64,000 nt of DNA from Salipiger sp. IMCC34102 (GTDB lineage Bacteria; Pseudomonadota; Alphaproteobacteria; Rhodobacterales; Rhodobacteraceae), in assembly GCF_004145405.1 (NCBI RefSeq), contig NZ_SELQ01000003.1, forward strand, positions 124,001 through 188,000. Reading direction: 5' to 3'. Positions within the stretch are counted from its first letter, which is position 1. Each line of letters starts with the position of its first letter. The position numbers were made by a program, and so were the translations under genes. Of the stretch, positions 57,037 through 64,000 are shown in pieces. The notes under the pieces were generated by a model. That model was not told where the DNA came from. It did no database searches and was given only the letters and a program-made list of their open reading frames with translations.

Positions 57037-57763
57037 GATCGGCGACCCCCATGTAAACGGACTGCAGGCGTTCGTCCTCCCAGACGGTGGCGAAGGCGCC
57101 GTCGAGGATCTTCTCGCCCTTGTCGAGTACCACGAGCCGTTCGCAGGTCTCGCGCAGGGCGAAGGGAATATGCTCGACCCAGACGATCGCCCGATCCGAG
57201 CGGAGGGATTTCACGAGGCCGATCATCGTCTCGATCTCGTGCTGGGTCAGGCCCGCGGCGATCTCGTCCAGAAGCAGCAGGCGCGGGCGCGCGGCGACTG
57301 CCTTGGCCAGTTCCAGCCGCTTGCGGCTCAGCAGGCCCAACTCGCCCGCGACCGCACCGGCGTGGTCGGTCAGACCGGTGAGCGTCAGGACCTCGTCCAC
57401 CCAGTCGGAGGCTTCCGCCCCGTGCAGGCGCGCGCCGAAGACAGCGGGGAGCCGCAGGTTCTCGCGCACGGTGAGCCGGGCGAAGGTCTGAGGGATCTGG
57501 GCCGCGCGCGCGATGCCGCCCTGCACCCTGTCCGGCAGGGAAAGACGCGACATGTCGCGCCCCTCCAGCTCCAGCGTTCCGGCATCGGCCCGCAGCGAGC
57601 CCACGATGAGGCCCAGAAGCGTGCTCTTGCCCGCGCCGTTGGGTCCGATGACGCCGACGCTTTCGCCGGTTCCGAGGGTCAGATCGACCCCCGAAACCGC
57701 CGTGAAGCCGCCGAACCGCTTCGTGACCCCGTTTGCCTGAAAGAGCGGCCCCACGGGGGTCAC
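57023..57763 (-). CDS. livG: branched-chain amino acid-type ABC transporter ATP-binding protein, LivG family
   Basis: An ATPase of 246 residues. Walker A GPNGAGKST is near 38-46, IARAAQIPQTFARLTVRENL near 84-103 is the LivG-type Q-loop region, and Walker B LLLLDEIAAGL is near 161-171. It overlaps the binding-protein gene by 4 nt and livF by 14 nt, so the order is binding protein, livG, livF, livH, livM. Confidence 0.92.
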   Translation of the reverse strand: MTPVGPLFQANGVTKRFGGFTAVSGVDLTLGTGESVGVIGPNGAGKSTLLGLIVGSLRADAGTLELEGRDMSRLSLPDRVQGGIARAAQIPQTFARLTVRENLRLPAVFGARLHGAEASDWVDEVLTLTGLTDHAGAVAGELGLLSRKRLELAKAVAARPRLLLLDEIAAGLTQHEIETMIGLVKSLRSDRAIVWVEHIPFALRETCERLVVLDKGEKILDGAFATVWEDERLQSVYMGVADHAAA

Positions 57764-59040
57764 AGCGACAGCGGGATGATATCGGCGTCGGTGGGGATCT
57801 GCGGCATCGTCGCGTTATTGACGATCTTCAGATCATAGGCGTGTTTGCCGGTGCCCCGACGCCACTGGCCCCCGACCAGATCGGTGATCGCCACGCTCTT
57901 GACCGGGCTTCCCGCGAAGTCGACCGGGCCCACGATTGTATCGACGTTGAGGCTGCCGATGGCCGGGGCCAGGCTGTCGGGATCAAGCGGGTCGTCCGCG
58001 CGGGCGAGGGCGGCCAGGCCCACCTCCCACAGCGCGTGGCCGTAACCCAGCGGCTGGGTCCATTGCGCGCCGGTGTCCTCTTCCCAGGCCGCGGCCAGCG
58101 CCTGCGCGCTTTGCCCCGTGACAGAGCTTTCGAAGGGAAAGTCGGGCGTCCACCAGACTTCGGTCAGCAGGCCGTCGCCCCTGTCCCCCAACGCCTCGAC
58201 CGCGCTGGAGAACAGGAACGCCGCCGCCATGCCGCAGGCCTTGGGAGAGAGGCCGGACTGGGCGACTTGGTTCCAGAACGGAACGAAATGGCTGTCGTAC
58301 ATGAAGCCCGACAGGATATCCGCCTCCGCCGCGCGGAACTGCGCGATCTGGTTCGAGAAATCGTTCGTGGCGATCTGGAAGGGACCGGTGGGGACATGGG
58401 TGTAGCCCTTTGCCTCCAGCAGCGCGGGCATGCCCATCTGCGGATCCATCAGACCCTGGCCCGCAGGGTTGTCGAGGAACAGGGTGCCCACGGTCTTGTT
58501 CGTCTCGACCATGTCGAACATGTTGACGAAGTTCGTCAGCACCGCGTCCGACCCGGCGAAGAAGTGGAACGTGTAGGGAAAGCCCACGTCGGGCCGGCCT
58601 CCGCGGGGGAAGAACATGCCCTGCCAAGGCACCATGGTGGAGATCGTGGGCACGCCGCGGGTGTCGGCGAGTTCACCCACCGCCATCGCCGCATCGCCGT
58701 CCTGTACCAGGATCAGGTTGCAGCGTTCGCGCAGCACCAGGTCGCTGGCCACGTTGGCCGAGGCCGAAGCTTCGGAAAGGTTGTCGCGGATCACCAGCTC
58801 GACGTCGTATGTCGTCCCGTTCAGGGTCAAGCCATCCGCCAAGTGCTCGCGCATCCGCTCGATGGTCCAGCTTTCGGTCGCACCGAAGTTCGCACGCACG
58901 CCGGAAAGCGAGCCTGCGTAGCCGATCTTGATCGTCTTCGTGGCCGCCGTGGCAAGGCTCGGGGCGCAAAGCGCCACCCCGGTGGCGGCGGTGCCTGCAA
59001 AAAAGCCGCGGCGCGTGGGCTGTGCCAATTTCGATGTCAT
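57760..59040 (-). CDS. ABC transporter substrate-binding protein (LivK/amide type) with Tat signal
   Basis: A periplasmic binding protein of 426 residues of the type I fold. A twin-arginine signal with TRRGFFAG near 9-16 leads to a hydrophobic region ending near 36. IKIGYAGSLSG near 40-50 begins the mature domain. GGAGG before the ATG at 59040 sets the start. The longer frame would cover the TetR operators. It is first in the Liv operon, opposite tetR. An aromatic or amide ligand is inferred from the amidase and neighbouring aromatic pathways. Confidence 0.88.
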   Translation of the reverse strand: MTSKLAQPTRRGFFAGTAATGVALCAPSLATAATKTIKIGYAGSLSGVRANFGATESWTIERMREHLADGLTLNGTTYDVELVIRDNLSEASASANVASDLVLRERCNLILVQDGDAAMAVGELADTRGVPTISTMVPWQGMFFPRGGRPDVGFPYTFHFFAGSDAVLTNFVNMFDMVETNKTVGTLFLDNPAGQGLMDPQMGMPALLEAKGYTHVPTGPFQIATNDFSNQIAQFRAAEADILSGFMYDSHFVPFWNQVAQSGLSPKACGMAAAFLFSSAVEALGDRGDGLLTEVWWTPDFPFESSVTGQSAQALAAAWEEDTGAQWTQPLGYGHALWEVGLAALARADDPLDPDSLAPAIGSLNVDTIVGPVDFAGSPVKSVAITDLVGGQWRRGTGKHAYDLKIVNNATMPQIPTDADIIPLSL

Positions 59041-59086
59041 GTGTTTCCTCCCTCGGACGATCGCTCTCTCCCTTGAGCGAATTATG

Positions 59087-59117
59087 TGACCATTGGTAAC
59101 AATGTGACCAGTGGTCA
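59087..59117. promoter_or_regulatory. two tandem TetR-type palindromes
   Basis: TGACCATTGGTAA at 59087-59099 and TGACCAGTGGTCA at 59105-59117 share the pattern TGACCA-N-TGGTnA, and the second is perfect apart from the central base. Their centres are 18 bp apart. They lie between the divergent Liv operon and tetR, where an autoregulatory operator is expected. Confidence 0.8.
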
Positions 59118-59203
59118 TTTTTCTGTCAAGATATTTGATGCAAGGTCTCGTCATGGTTGCGCTTGCGGGATATGTCGAAGGGGACAGGTTTGGGAAAAGA
59201 CAC

Positions 59204-59914
59204 ATGGCGACGGCATCTAGGAAACCGGAAAACCGAGAAGGCAGAAAGACTTATCATCATGCGCAGCTCAAGGACGCGCTGATCGATACGGCCATTCGCC
59301 TGACCGCGGAACGCGATGGTCCCGTCTTCTCGTTGCGCGAACTGGCGACCGCCCTGGGTGTCAGCCACACCGCCGTCTACCGTCATTTCGCCGACAAGGA
59401 CGCGCTGCTGGGGCAGATGACCCGCATGGGATTCGACAAGCTCGTCGCGCTGCAGAAGACGTGCCAAGACAGGGCCGGCGCCGGTTCGGTGCGGCGCTTG
59501 CGGGCCTTGTGCGCGTCCTATGTGCGTTTCGCCACGGAGGATCCCGGCTTCTTTGCGCTGATGTTCCACTCTCGCCCCACCTCGAACCGGGCTGCGGGGG
59601 AGCGCGACCGGCATAACGTGGAGGCCTTGCGCGTGTTGATCGACACGATCCGCCACTGCCAGGACGAGGGCAAGGTCATCGCGGGCGACCCCGAGCGGAT
59701 CGCCTCCTACCTCGTGCTGGCACCGCATGGGCTGTCGAGCTACGTCGCCTGGGGCCATACGCCCGGCTTCATCGCGCGCCAGCACGACGGCATGGCCGAT
59801 CCCGCCGACTGGATCGCCCGCGTGGGGCTGGAGCCGTTCCTGACCGAGCGGATGCCGCCGGAGGCCTTCTCGAAGCTGTTCTTCGCTGCGGACGGCAAGC
59901 CGCCCTTCGCCTGA
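59204..59914 (+). CDS. TetR/AcrR family transcriptional regulator
   Basis: A 236-residue regulator. The N-terminal helix-turn-helix is FSLRELATALGVSHTAVYRHFADKDALL near 44-71, and a C-terminal TetR_C-type helical domain follows (YVRFATEDPGFFALMFHSRP near 109-128). The Met at 59204 is preferred because the earlier GTG at 59111 lies within the operator. The ribosome binding site is weak. It is divergent from the Liv-amidase operon and probably represses it and itself. The effector is unknown. Confidence 0.88.
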   Translation: MATASRKPENREGRKTYHHAQLKDALIDTAIRLTAERDGPVFSLRELATALGVSHTAVYRHFADKDALLGQMTRMGFDKLVALQKTCQDRAGAGSVRRLRALCASYVRFATEDPGFFALMFHSRPTSNRAAGERDRHNVEALRVLIDTIRHCQDEGKVIAGDPERIASYLVLAPHGLSSYVAWGHTPGFIARQHDGMADPADWIARVGLEPFLTERMPPEAFSKLFFAADGKPPFA

Positions 59915-59930
59915 GCGGGTCGCCGTCGGG

Positions 59931-60560
59931 TCAGCCCTTGACCCGGTCGGGGTGCGCGGCGGCGAAGGCGGGATGATCGGCGCAGGCGCGGGAGGCCCGG
60001 GTGATGCGGGGCAGGTCGGCTGTCTCCACTTCCCAGCGGTCGGCATTGTAGAGCTGCGGGATCAGGACGAGGTCGGCCTGGCTGAGCGCTGCGCCGCAGG
60101 CATAGGGGCCGGTGGGATGCAGCTGCGCCTCGACCGCTTCCAATCCGGGCCGGATCCAGTGCCGCATCCAGGGCGCGCGCGCCTCCGGATCGCCGGTCAG
60201 TTCGGCGACGCGGTTCACCACCCGCAGGTTGCAGACCGGGTGGATGTCGGCCGCCATCGCTTGGCAGATCGCACGTATGGACGCCGCCTCGGCGGGGTCA
60301 TCCGGGCGCAACGACAGGCGCCCCGTGTCTTCGAGGTAGTCGAGGATCGCCATGGATTGCGTGAGCCTCGACCCGTCGATGTCCAGCACCGGGACAAGTC
60401 CCTGCGGGTTGCGCGCGCGGTGCGCCTCGGAGCGCTGGTCCCCGGCGACAAGGTCCACCGGCACCGCCCGGTAGGCGAGGCCCGCGAGGTTCAGCGCGAT
60501 CCGCACGCGGTAGCTGGCCGTGCTGCGCCAATAGTCGTAGAGCGTGATCTCAACCGGCAT
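59931..60560 (-). CDS. maiA: maleylacetoacetate isomerase, MaiA (zeta-class GST)
   Basis: A glutathione-dependent isomerase of 209 residues that converts maleylacetoacetate to fumarylacetoacetate in the homogentisate pathway. The zeta-GST motif is LYDYWRSTASYRVRIAL near 7-23, with Ser13 as expected and Ala in place of the usual Cys of SSCS. NPQGLVPVL near 48-56 and LTQSMAILDYLE near 63-74 (glutathione-binding) follow. The ATG at 60560 gives the standard family length. It overlaps the DUF2783 gene by 11 nt and is the last gene of its operon. Confidence 0.9.
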   Translation of the reverse strand: MPVEITLYDYWRSTASYRVRIALNLAGLAYRAVPVDLVAGDQRSEAHRARNPQGLVPVLDIDGSRLTQSMAILDYLEDTGRLSLRPDDPAEAASIRAICQAMAADIHPVCNLRVVNRVAELTGDPEARAPWMRHWIRPGLEAVEAQLHPTGPYACGAALSQADLVLIPQLYNADRWEVETADLPRITRASRACADHPAFAAAHPDRVKG

Positions 60561-60753
60561 AGACACGCGCCGTCCGGCAAAGGGTCGCGACTTCATCTGC
60601 GTCACCGAGCGCATTGGCCATCAGCAGCACCAGCCGCGCGTTGAGCGCGTGGCTCTGCGCGTCCGTCAGCCCGTCGTGGGCTGCCATGATCGCGGCATAG
60701 ACATCGTCGGTCGCGGCGGGATCGAGGCGACTGTCGTGAGTCGGCTTGGACAT
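60550..60753 (-). CDS. DUF2783 domain protein
   Basis: A 67-residue soluble helical protein that resembles DUF2783. DDVYAAIMAAHDGLTDAQSHALNARLVLLMANALGD-type content covers residues 16-51. Homologues lie beside FAD monooxygenase and homogentisate genes in this group of bacteria. It starts 1 nt into the monooxygenase stop and overlaps maiA, so translation is coupled. The function is unknown. Confidence 0.78.
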   Translation of the reverse strand: MSKPTHDSRLDPAATDDVYAAIMAAHDGLTDAQSHALNARLVLLMANALGDADEVATLCRTARVYAG

Positions 60754-62351
60754 CAGGCGTCCTCCAGCATGCGGCCCAATGCGCGGTCGCGCGCCCGTTC
60801 GACGGCTTGCGCGGTGGGGGTGTCGAAGACGGCGGCGACGTGACCGTCGGGCCGGATCAGGTAGGCCCTGTCGCGCCCGTACCGGTCCAGCGCGTAGCCG
60901 TCCCGATCCGGGTAGCAGGGGTAGTCGGCGTTTTGATCGATCCCCATCCGGGCGATACCGGCCACGTCGGGCAGGACCACCGTACCGATCCCCAGCAGCA
61001 CGAATCCATCGGGCATCACGCGCACCAGCCAGTCGTCCCCGAGCGGCGCATCAAGGAGGGCACGGCCAGGTTCCAAGGGCGCCGTTCCGGGGGTCTGCAA
61101 CGCCTCTCCCGTCAGCGCGCAGGGCGTCGAGAGGCGGCCCGAGTTGATGATCCGGCGGGCGAAGGGCTGATCGTGGGCCATGCGCAGCGTCTCTGCCCGG
61201 AACAGCGCCTCGATGGGCGTCTTGGGGGTCATGAAGTTGGTCGCCCGGGCGGAGTTCACGATGTTCTCCCGTGCGGCGCGGCGGCGTTCGGTGTCGTATG
61301 TGTCGATCAGGGCGCGAGGTGCCTCGCCGGCGATTACCGCGGCCAGTTTCCAGCCCAGGTTGTCGATATCCTGGATCCCACCGTTGCCCCCGCGGGCGCC
61401 GAAGGGCGAGACGACATGCGCGCTGTCGCCGGCAAAGATCACGGGGCCGTGGACGTATCGGTCGAGCGTGATGCAGCGGAAGGTGTAGATGCTCATCCAG
61501 TCGAGCCGGAACGGCCGGTCGCCCACGATGGCACGGATCCGGGGCAGGACGGTCTCCTCGTCGGCCACGCTTTCGGCATCGGTGTCGCGATCGAGTTGCA
61601 GGTCGATGCGGTAGATGTTGTCGGGCTGCTGGTGCAGCAGGGCCGATTTGCCGGGATGGAAGGTCGGGTCGAACCAGAACCAGCGCTCGGGTGGACCGTC
61701 GAAGAATTCGCCTTCCATCTCGATGTCGGCGATCAGGAACTGCTCGGTGAAGGTCTGGCCTTCGAAGGCGAGGTCCATCCGCTTGCGGGTGGGCGAGCCT
61801 GCGCCGTCGCAGGCCACCATCCAGTCCGCATCGAGGGTGTAGCGCCCCTCCGGCGTCTCGACCGTCAAGGCGACGCCCGTCTCGGTCGGGGTGTGATCCG
61901 TTACCTTCGACAGGAAGCGCAGGTCGATGAGGTCGGGAAATTCCTTGGCCCGGTCGAGCAGGTATTCCTCGACGTAGTATTGCTGCAGGTTGATGAAGGC
62001 AGGGTAGGCGTGACCTTCCTCGGGCAGCAGGTCGAAGTCGTAGACCGGGTCGTCCCCGTGGAAGAGACGTCCGACCTTCCAGGTCACCCCCTTGTCCAGC
62101 ATCCGTTGTCCCACGCCCAGCCGGTCGAAGATCTCGAGCGTGCGCTTGGCCCAGCAGATCGCCCGGCTGCCCACCGAGACGACGTTGTTGTCGTCGAGCA
62201 CGGTACAGGCCACCCCGCGCTGGGCAAGGTCCACCGCCAGGGCCAGGCCCACGGGACCGGCGCCCACGATCGCGACGGGAGCGTTCGAGCGGCCGCCGTC
62301 GAGTTCCGGCGGGCGCTTGAAGGGTTCTGGCGTATGTTCGTAGGCCGGCAT
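60753..62351 (-). CDS. FAD-dependent aromatic hydroxylase (MhpA-like)
   Basis: A class A flavoprotein monooxygenase of 532 residues. The FAD-binding GAGPVG is at 30-35 with VLDDNN downstream, and the second FAD motif is FAGDSAHVVSPFGARGGNGG near 304-323. Such enzymes hydroxylate phenolic acids ortho to the hydroxyl. Here it lies between fumarylacetoacetase and maiA, so it may make homogentisate or a related diphenol from a hydroxyphenyl acid. The exact substrate is not given by sequence. It may also be the missing 4-hydroxyphenylacetate hydroxylase for the hpa operon, since hpaBC are absent. Confidence 0.87.
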   Translation of the reverse strand: MPAYEHTPEPFKRPPELDGGRSNAPVAIVGAGPVGLALAVDLAQRGVACTVLDDNNVVSVGSRAICWAKRTLEIFDRLGVGQRMLDKGVTWKVGRLFHGDDPVYDFDLLPEEGHAYPAFINLQQYYVEEYLLDRAKEFPDLIDLRFLSKVTDHTPTETGVALTVETPEGRYTLDADWMVACDGAGSPTRKRMDLAFEGQTFTEQFLIADIEMEGEFFDGPPERWFWFDPTFHPGKSALLHQQPDNIYRIDLQLDRDTDAESVADEETVLPRIRAIVGDRPFRLDWMSIYTFRCITLDRYVHGPVIFAGDSAHVVSPFGARGGNGGIQDIDNLGWKLAAVIAGEAPRALIDTYDTERRRAARENIVNSARATNFMTPKTPIEALFRAETLRMAHDQPFARRIINSGRLSTPCALTGEALQTPGTAPLEPGRALLDAPLGDDWLVRVMPDGFVLLGIGTVVLPDVAGIARMGIDQNADYPCYPDRDGYALDRYGRDRAYLIRPDGHVAAVFDTPTAQAVERARDRALGRMLEDA

Positions 62352-62378
62352 GGCAGGTCTCCTCCCCCGGGGCGCGGC

Positions 62379-63329
62379 TCAGCCTTGCAGCTGGGCCCAC
62401 ATCTCCTTGTCGCGCTGGGCGGTCCAGACGCGCGGCGTGTCGATGCCGCGGGCCTCGTCGTAGGCGCGGGCCACGTTGAACGGCAGGCAATGTTCGTAGA
62501 TCGCGTAATCGGCGAACTTGTCGTCGCAGGAGGCGCGCACGGCGTCCCAGGCATCCTTCAGCGATCCGCCGCGGCCCACGACGCGTTCCACGGGCTTGTA
62601 GGTCGAGCGGACGAAATCCTCCGTCGCGGCAAGCGCCTTGGCGACCATCTCCTCGCCGACGAGCGCGTCGCCGCGGCCCGGCGCGATCGACTTCGGCTCG
62701 AAGGCCGCGATGTTGGCCAGCGTGTCGGACCAGTCGGCGAAATGCCCGTCGCCGCAGTAGCAGGCCGAGTGGTATTCGACGATATCGCCGGTGAACATGA
62801 CCTCCTGGTCGGGGACCCAGACCACCGCGTCACCCGCCGTATGGGCGCGGCCCAAGTGCATGATGTCGACCCGGCGGTTGCCCAGGTAGACGGTCATCGA
62901 GTCGCTGAAGGTCGTGGTGGGCCAGGTCAGGCCGGGGATCTCCTCGTGGCCCTGGAAGAGACGGGGGAAGCGTTCGAACTCGCTGTCCCAGTCCTCCTGC
63001 CCACGTTCGGCGACCATGGCGCGGGCGGTGTCGGTCATGATGATCTCGCGCGCGCCGTAGGCCTCGGCCCCCAGCACGCGCACGGCGTGGTAATGGGTCA
63101 GCACGAGGTGGGTGATCGGCTTGTCGGTCACCTCGCGGACCTTCTCGATCACCATGCGGGCCAGGCGCGGGGTGGCCTGCGCCTCGACGATCATCACGCT
63201 GTCGTCGCCGATGATGACACCGGTGTTGGGATCGCCCTCGGCGGTGAAGGCGTAGAGCCCTTCGCCCACTTTCGTGAAGCTGATCTTCTTGTCGGCCATG
63301 TCGCCGGCGGATGCGAAGGCTTTTGCCAT
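62379..63329 (-). CDS. MBL-fold metallo-hydrolase with altered metal motif
   Basis: A metallo-beta-lactamase-fold protein of 316 residues in the homogentisate-type operon. The normal HxHxDH motif reads His79-Tyr-His81-Ala-Val83-Arg84, so the Asp-His of the second metal site are lost. The downstream ligands GRAHTAGDAVVWVPDQEVMFTGDIVEYHS near 164-192 remain. One metal site may persist. The longer frame upstream of 63329 lacks support. The substrate is unknown; a hydrolytic or lactonase step of the aromatic pathway is possible. Confidence 0.83.
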   Translation of the reverse strand: MAKAFASAGDMADKKISFTKVGEGLYAFTAEGDPNTGVIIGDDSVMIVEAQATPRLARMVIEKVREVTDKPITHLVLTHYHAVRVLGAEAYGAREIIMTDTARAMVAERGQEDWDSEFERFPRLFQGHEEIPGLTWPTTTFSDSMTVYLGNRRVDIMHLGRAHTAGDAVVWVPDQEVMFTGDIVEYHSACYCGDGHFADWSDTLANIAAFEPKSIAPGRGDALVGEEMVAKALAATEDFVRSTYKPVERVVGRGGSLKDAWDAVRASCDDKFADYAIYEHCLPFNVARAYDEARGIDTPRVWTAQRDKEMWAQLQG

Positions 63330-63352
63330 GTTGTCTAACCTTTGGTCTGAAG

Positions 63353-63395
63353 GCCGGTGGCGGACGCCTCCGGCGGGAGTATTTCGAAAAAAGCG
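63353..63395. repeat. GC-rich intergenic element with CGGCGGGAGTATTT
   Basis: The gap between fumarylacetoacetase and the MBL gene contains GCCTCCGGCGGGAGTATTTC followed by an A run. I recall this kind of string as common between genes in Rhodobacterales genomes, but no second copy is visible here. CCTCCGGCGG can form a small hairpin. A processing or termination role is a guess. Confidence 0.4.
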
Positions 63396-63399
63396 AGGA

Positions 63400-64000
63400 T
63401 CAGCGCGCGTAAGGATCGGGCAGGGCGGGCTGAACGCGGTTGGTGCAGGCCCCGAAGCCCACGCGGTAGCCGTCGCCCTTCGCGGCACCGCGCAGGGTCA
63501 GCGTGTCCCCGTCCTCGACGAAGCTGCGGGTCTGATCGCCCACGGCGAAGGGTTCCTTGCCGCCCCAGCTGAGTTCCAGCAGGCTGCCGCGCTGGTCCTT
63601 CTCGGGGCCCGAGATCGTGCCGGATCCAAGCAGGTCGCCCGTTCGCATGGGGCAGCCGCTGGTGGTATGATGCGCCAGCTGCTGGGCCGCGGAGTAATAC
63701 ATCTGGTCGTAATTCGTCCGCGCGATGGTCACGGGGTCCGCGCCATCGGGGGCGAGGTCCACCGCGAGGTCGATCTCGTAGAGCATCGGGCCAGGCTCCT
63801 TAAGGTAGTCCAGAAGGTCGCGCTGCCGCTCGGGCGTGCCGGTGCGGAAGGGCTCGAGTGCCGCGCGGGTGACGATCCAGGGGCTGAGGCTGGTGGCCGT
63901 CGCCTTGGCCTGGAACGGACCCAACGGCTGGTATTCCCACGCCTGGATGTCCCGCGCGGACCAGTCGTTCAACAGCACGTAGCCGAAGATCATCTCGTCG
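63400..64000 (-). CDS. fumarylacetoacetase (partial, C-terminal part)
   Basis: The C-terminal 199 or so residues of fumarylacetoacetate hydrolase, which splits fumarylacetoacetate to fumarate and acetoacetate at the end of homogentisate breakdown. The frame is open to the right edge and begins within DEMIFGYVLLNDWSARDIQ, a catalytic-site stretch, with WEYQPLGPFQAK next. CPMRTGDLLGSGTISGP contains the conserved GDLLGSGTISG. The N-terminal part and probably homogentisate dioxygenase lie beyond the window. Confidence 0.93.
   Translation of the reverse strand, partial: DEMIFGYVLLNDWSARDIQAWEYQPLGPFQAKATATSLSPWIVTRAALEPFRTGTPERQRDLLDYLKEPGPMLYEIDLAVDLAPDGADPVTIARTNYDQMYYSAAQQLAHHTTSGCPMRTGDLLGSGTISGPEKDQRGSLLELSWGGKEPFAVGDQTRSFVEDGDTLTLRGAAKGDGYRVGFGACTNRVQPALPDPYAR

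Noticed and set aside
59111-59203. GTG start for the TetR gene at 59111
   Set aside because: It would put the start codon within the second palindrome and add an unusual leader. The ATG at 59204 gives a normal TetR N-terminus.
60807-63338. 843-codon open frame on the plus strand
   Set aside because: It is antisense to the FAD hydroxylase and MBL genes and crosses their intergenic gap. It has no recognisable domain.

Overview
The window is high-GC, densely packed alphaproteobacterial DNA. Its gene families are typical of Rhodobacterales (roseobacter/Paracoccaceae type): a cbb3 oxidase operon beside fnrL, TTT and Liv-type transporters, hpa and homogentisate-type aromatic catabolism, and an imelysin/di-heme iron operon. 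The genus cannot be fixed from the sequence. I see no rRNA, tRNA, CRISPR array, insertion sequence, integrase or replication origin. Most operons overlap by ATGA or TGATG junctions.

Layout. 1-4430 (minus): ccoNOQP for a cbb3-type oxidase, with an unannotated-looking 45-aa cysteine-rich ORF between ccoQ and ccoP, an FNR box before ccoN, then fnrL. 4691-14382: an iron island with a DUF2218 gene divergent from a FatB/D/C/E-like siderophore ABC operon, followed by an unknown protein, imelysin, di-heme oxidoreductase, a second imelysin-like protein and a DUF1513 protein. 14407-21875 (minus): the GlgE pathway, with glgE, a TreS-maltokinase fusion and glgB. 22064-25865 (minus): a Tat-exported three-subunit molybdenum aldehyde oxidoreductase (PaoABC type). 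26133-31460: an amidase and a polyamine-type ABC operon.

31563-43809 appears to be one IclR regulon. It contains iclR and a class III aminotransferase (minus); divergent tctC-tctB-tctA-aldehyde dehydrogenase-Tm-1-HAD (plus); and a phospho-lyase-like class III PLP enzyme, an APH-type kinase and a cytochrome P450 (minus). A 16-bp element matching at 14 positions lies before tctC and before the phospho-lyase operon, in the same orientation. I infer a route of import, P450 oxidation or demethylation, phosphorylation of a hydroxyl, loss of phosphate and ammonia, and oxidation of the resulting aldehyde. This is the strongest candidate here for an undescribed system.

44047-51372: a homoprotocatechuate meta-cleavage operon (hpaR, hpaF, hpaE, hpaD, an aromatic-amino-acid-decarboxylase-like gene, an FAH-family gene, hpaH, hpaI) ending in a strong terminator. 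51455-59040 (minus): substrate-binding protein, livG, livF, livH, livM, amidase, DUF3237 and an outer-membrane barrel, opposite a TetR regulator with two tandem palindromes in the shared promoter. 59931-64000 (minus): fumarylacetoacetase (cut by the window edge), an MBL-fold hydrolase, an FAD monooxygenase, a DUF2783 protein and maleylacetoacetate isomerase, which form a homogentisate-type operon.

Functions rest on motif recognition and context. No database search was possible.
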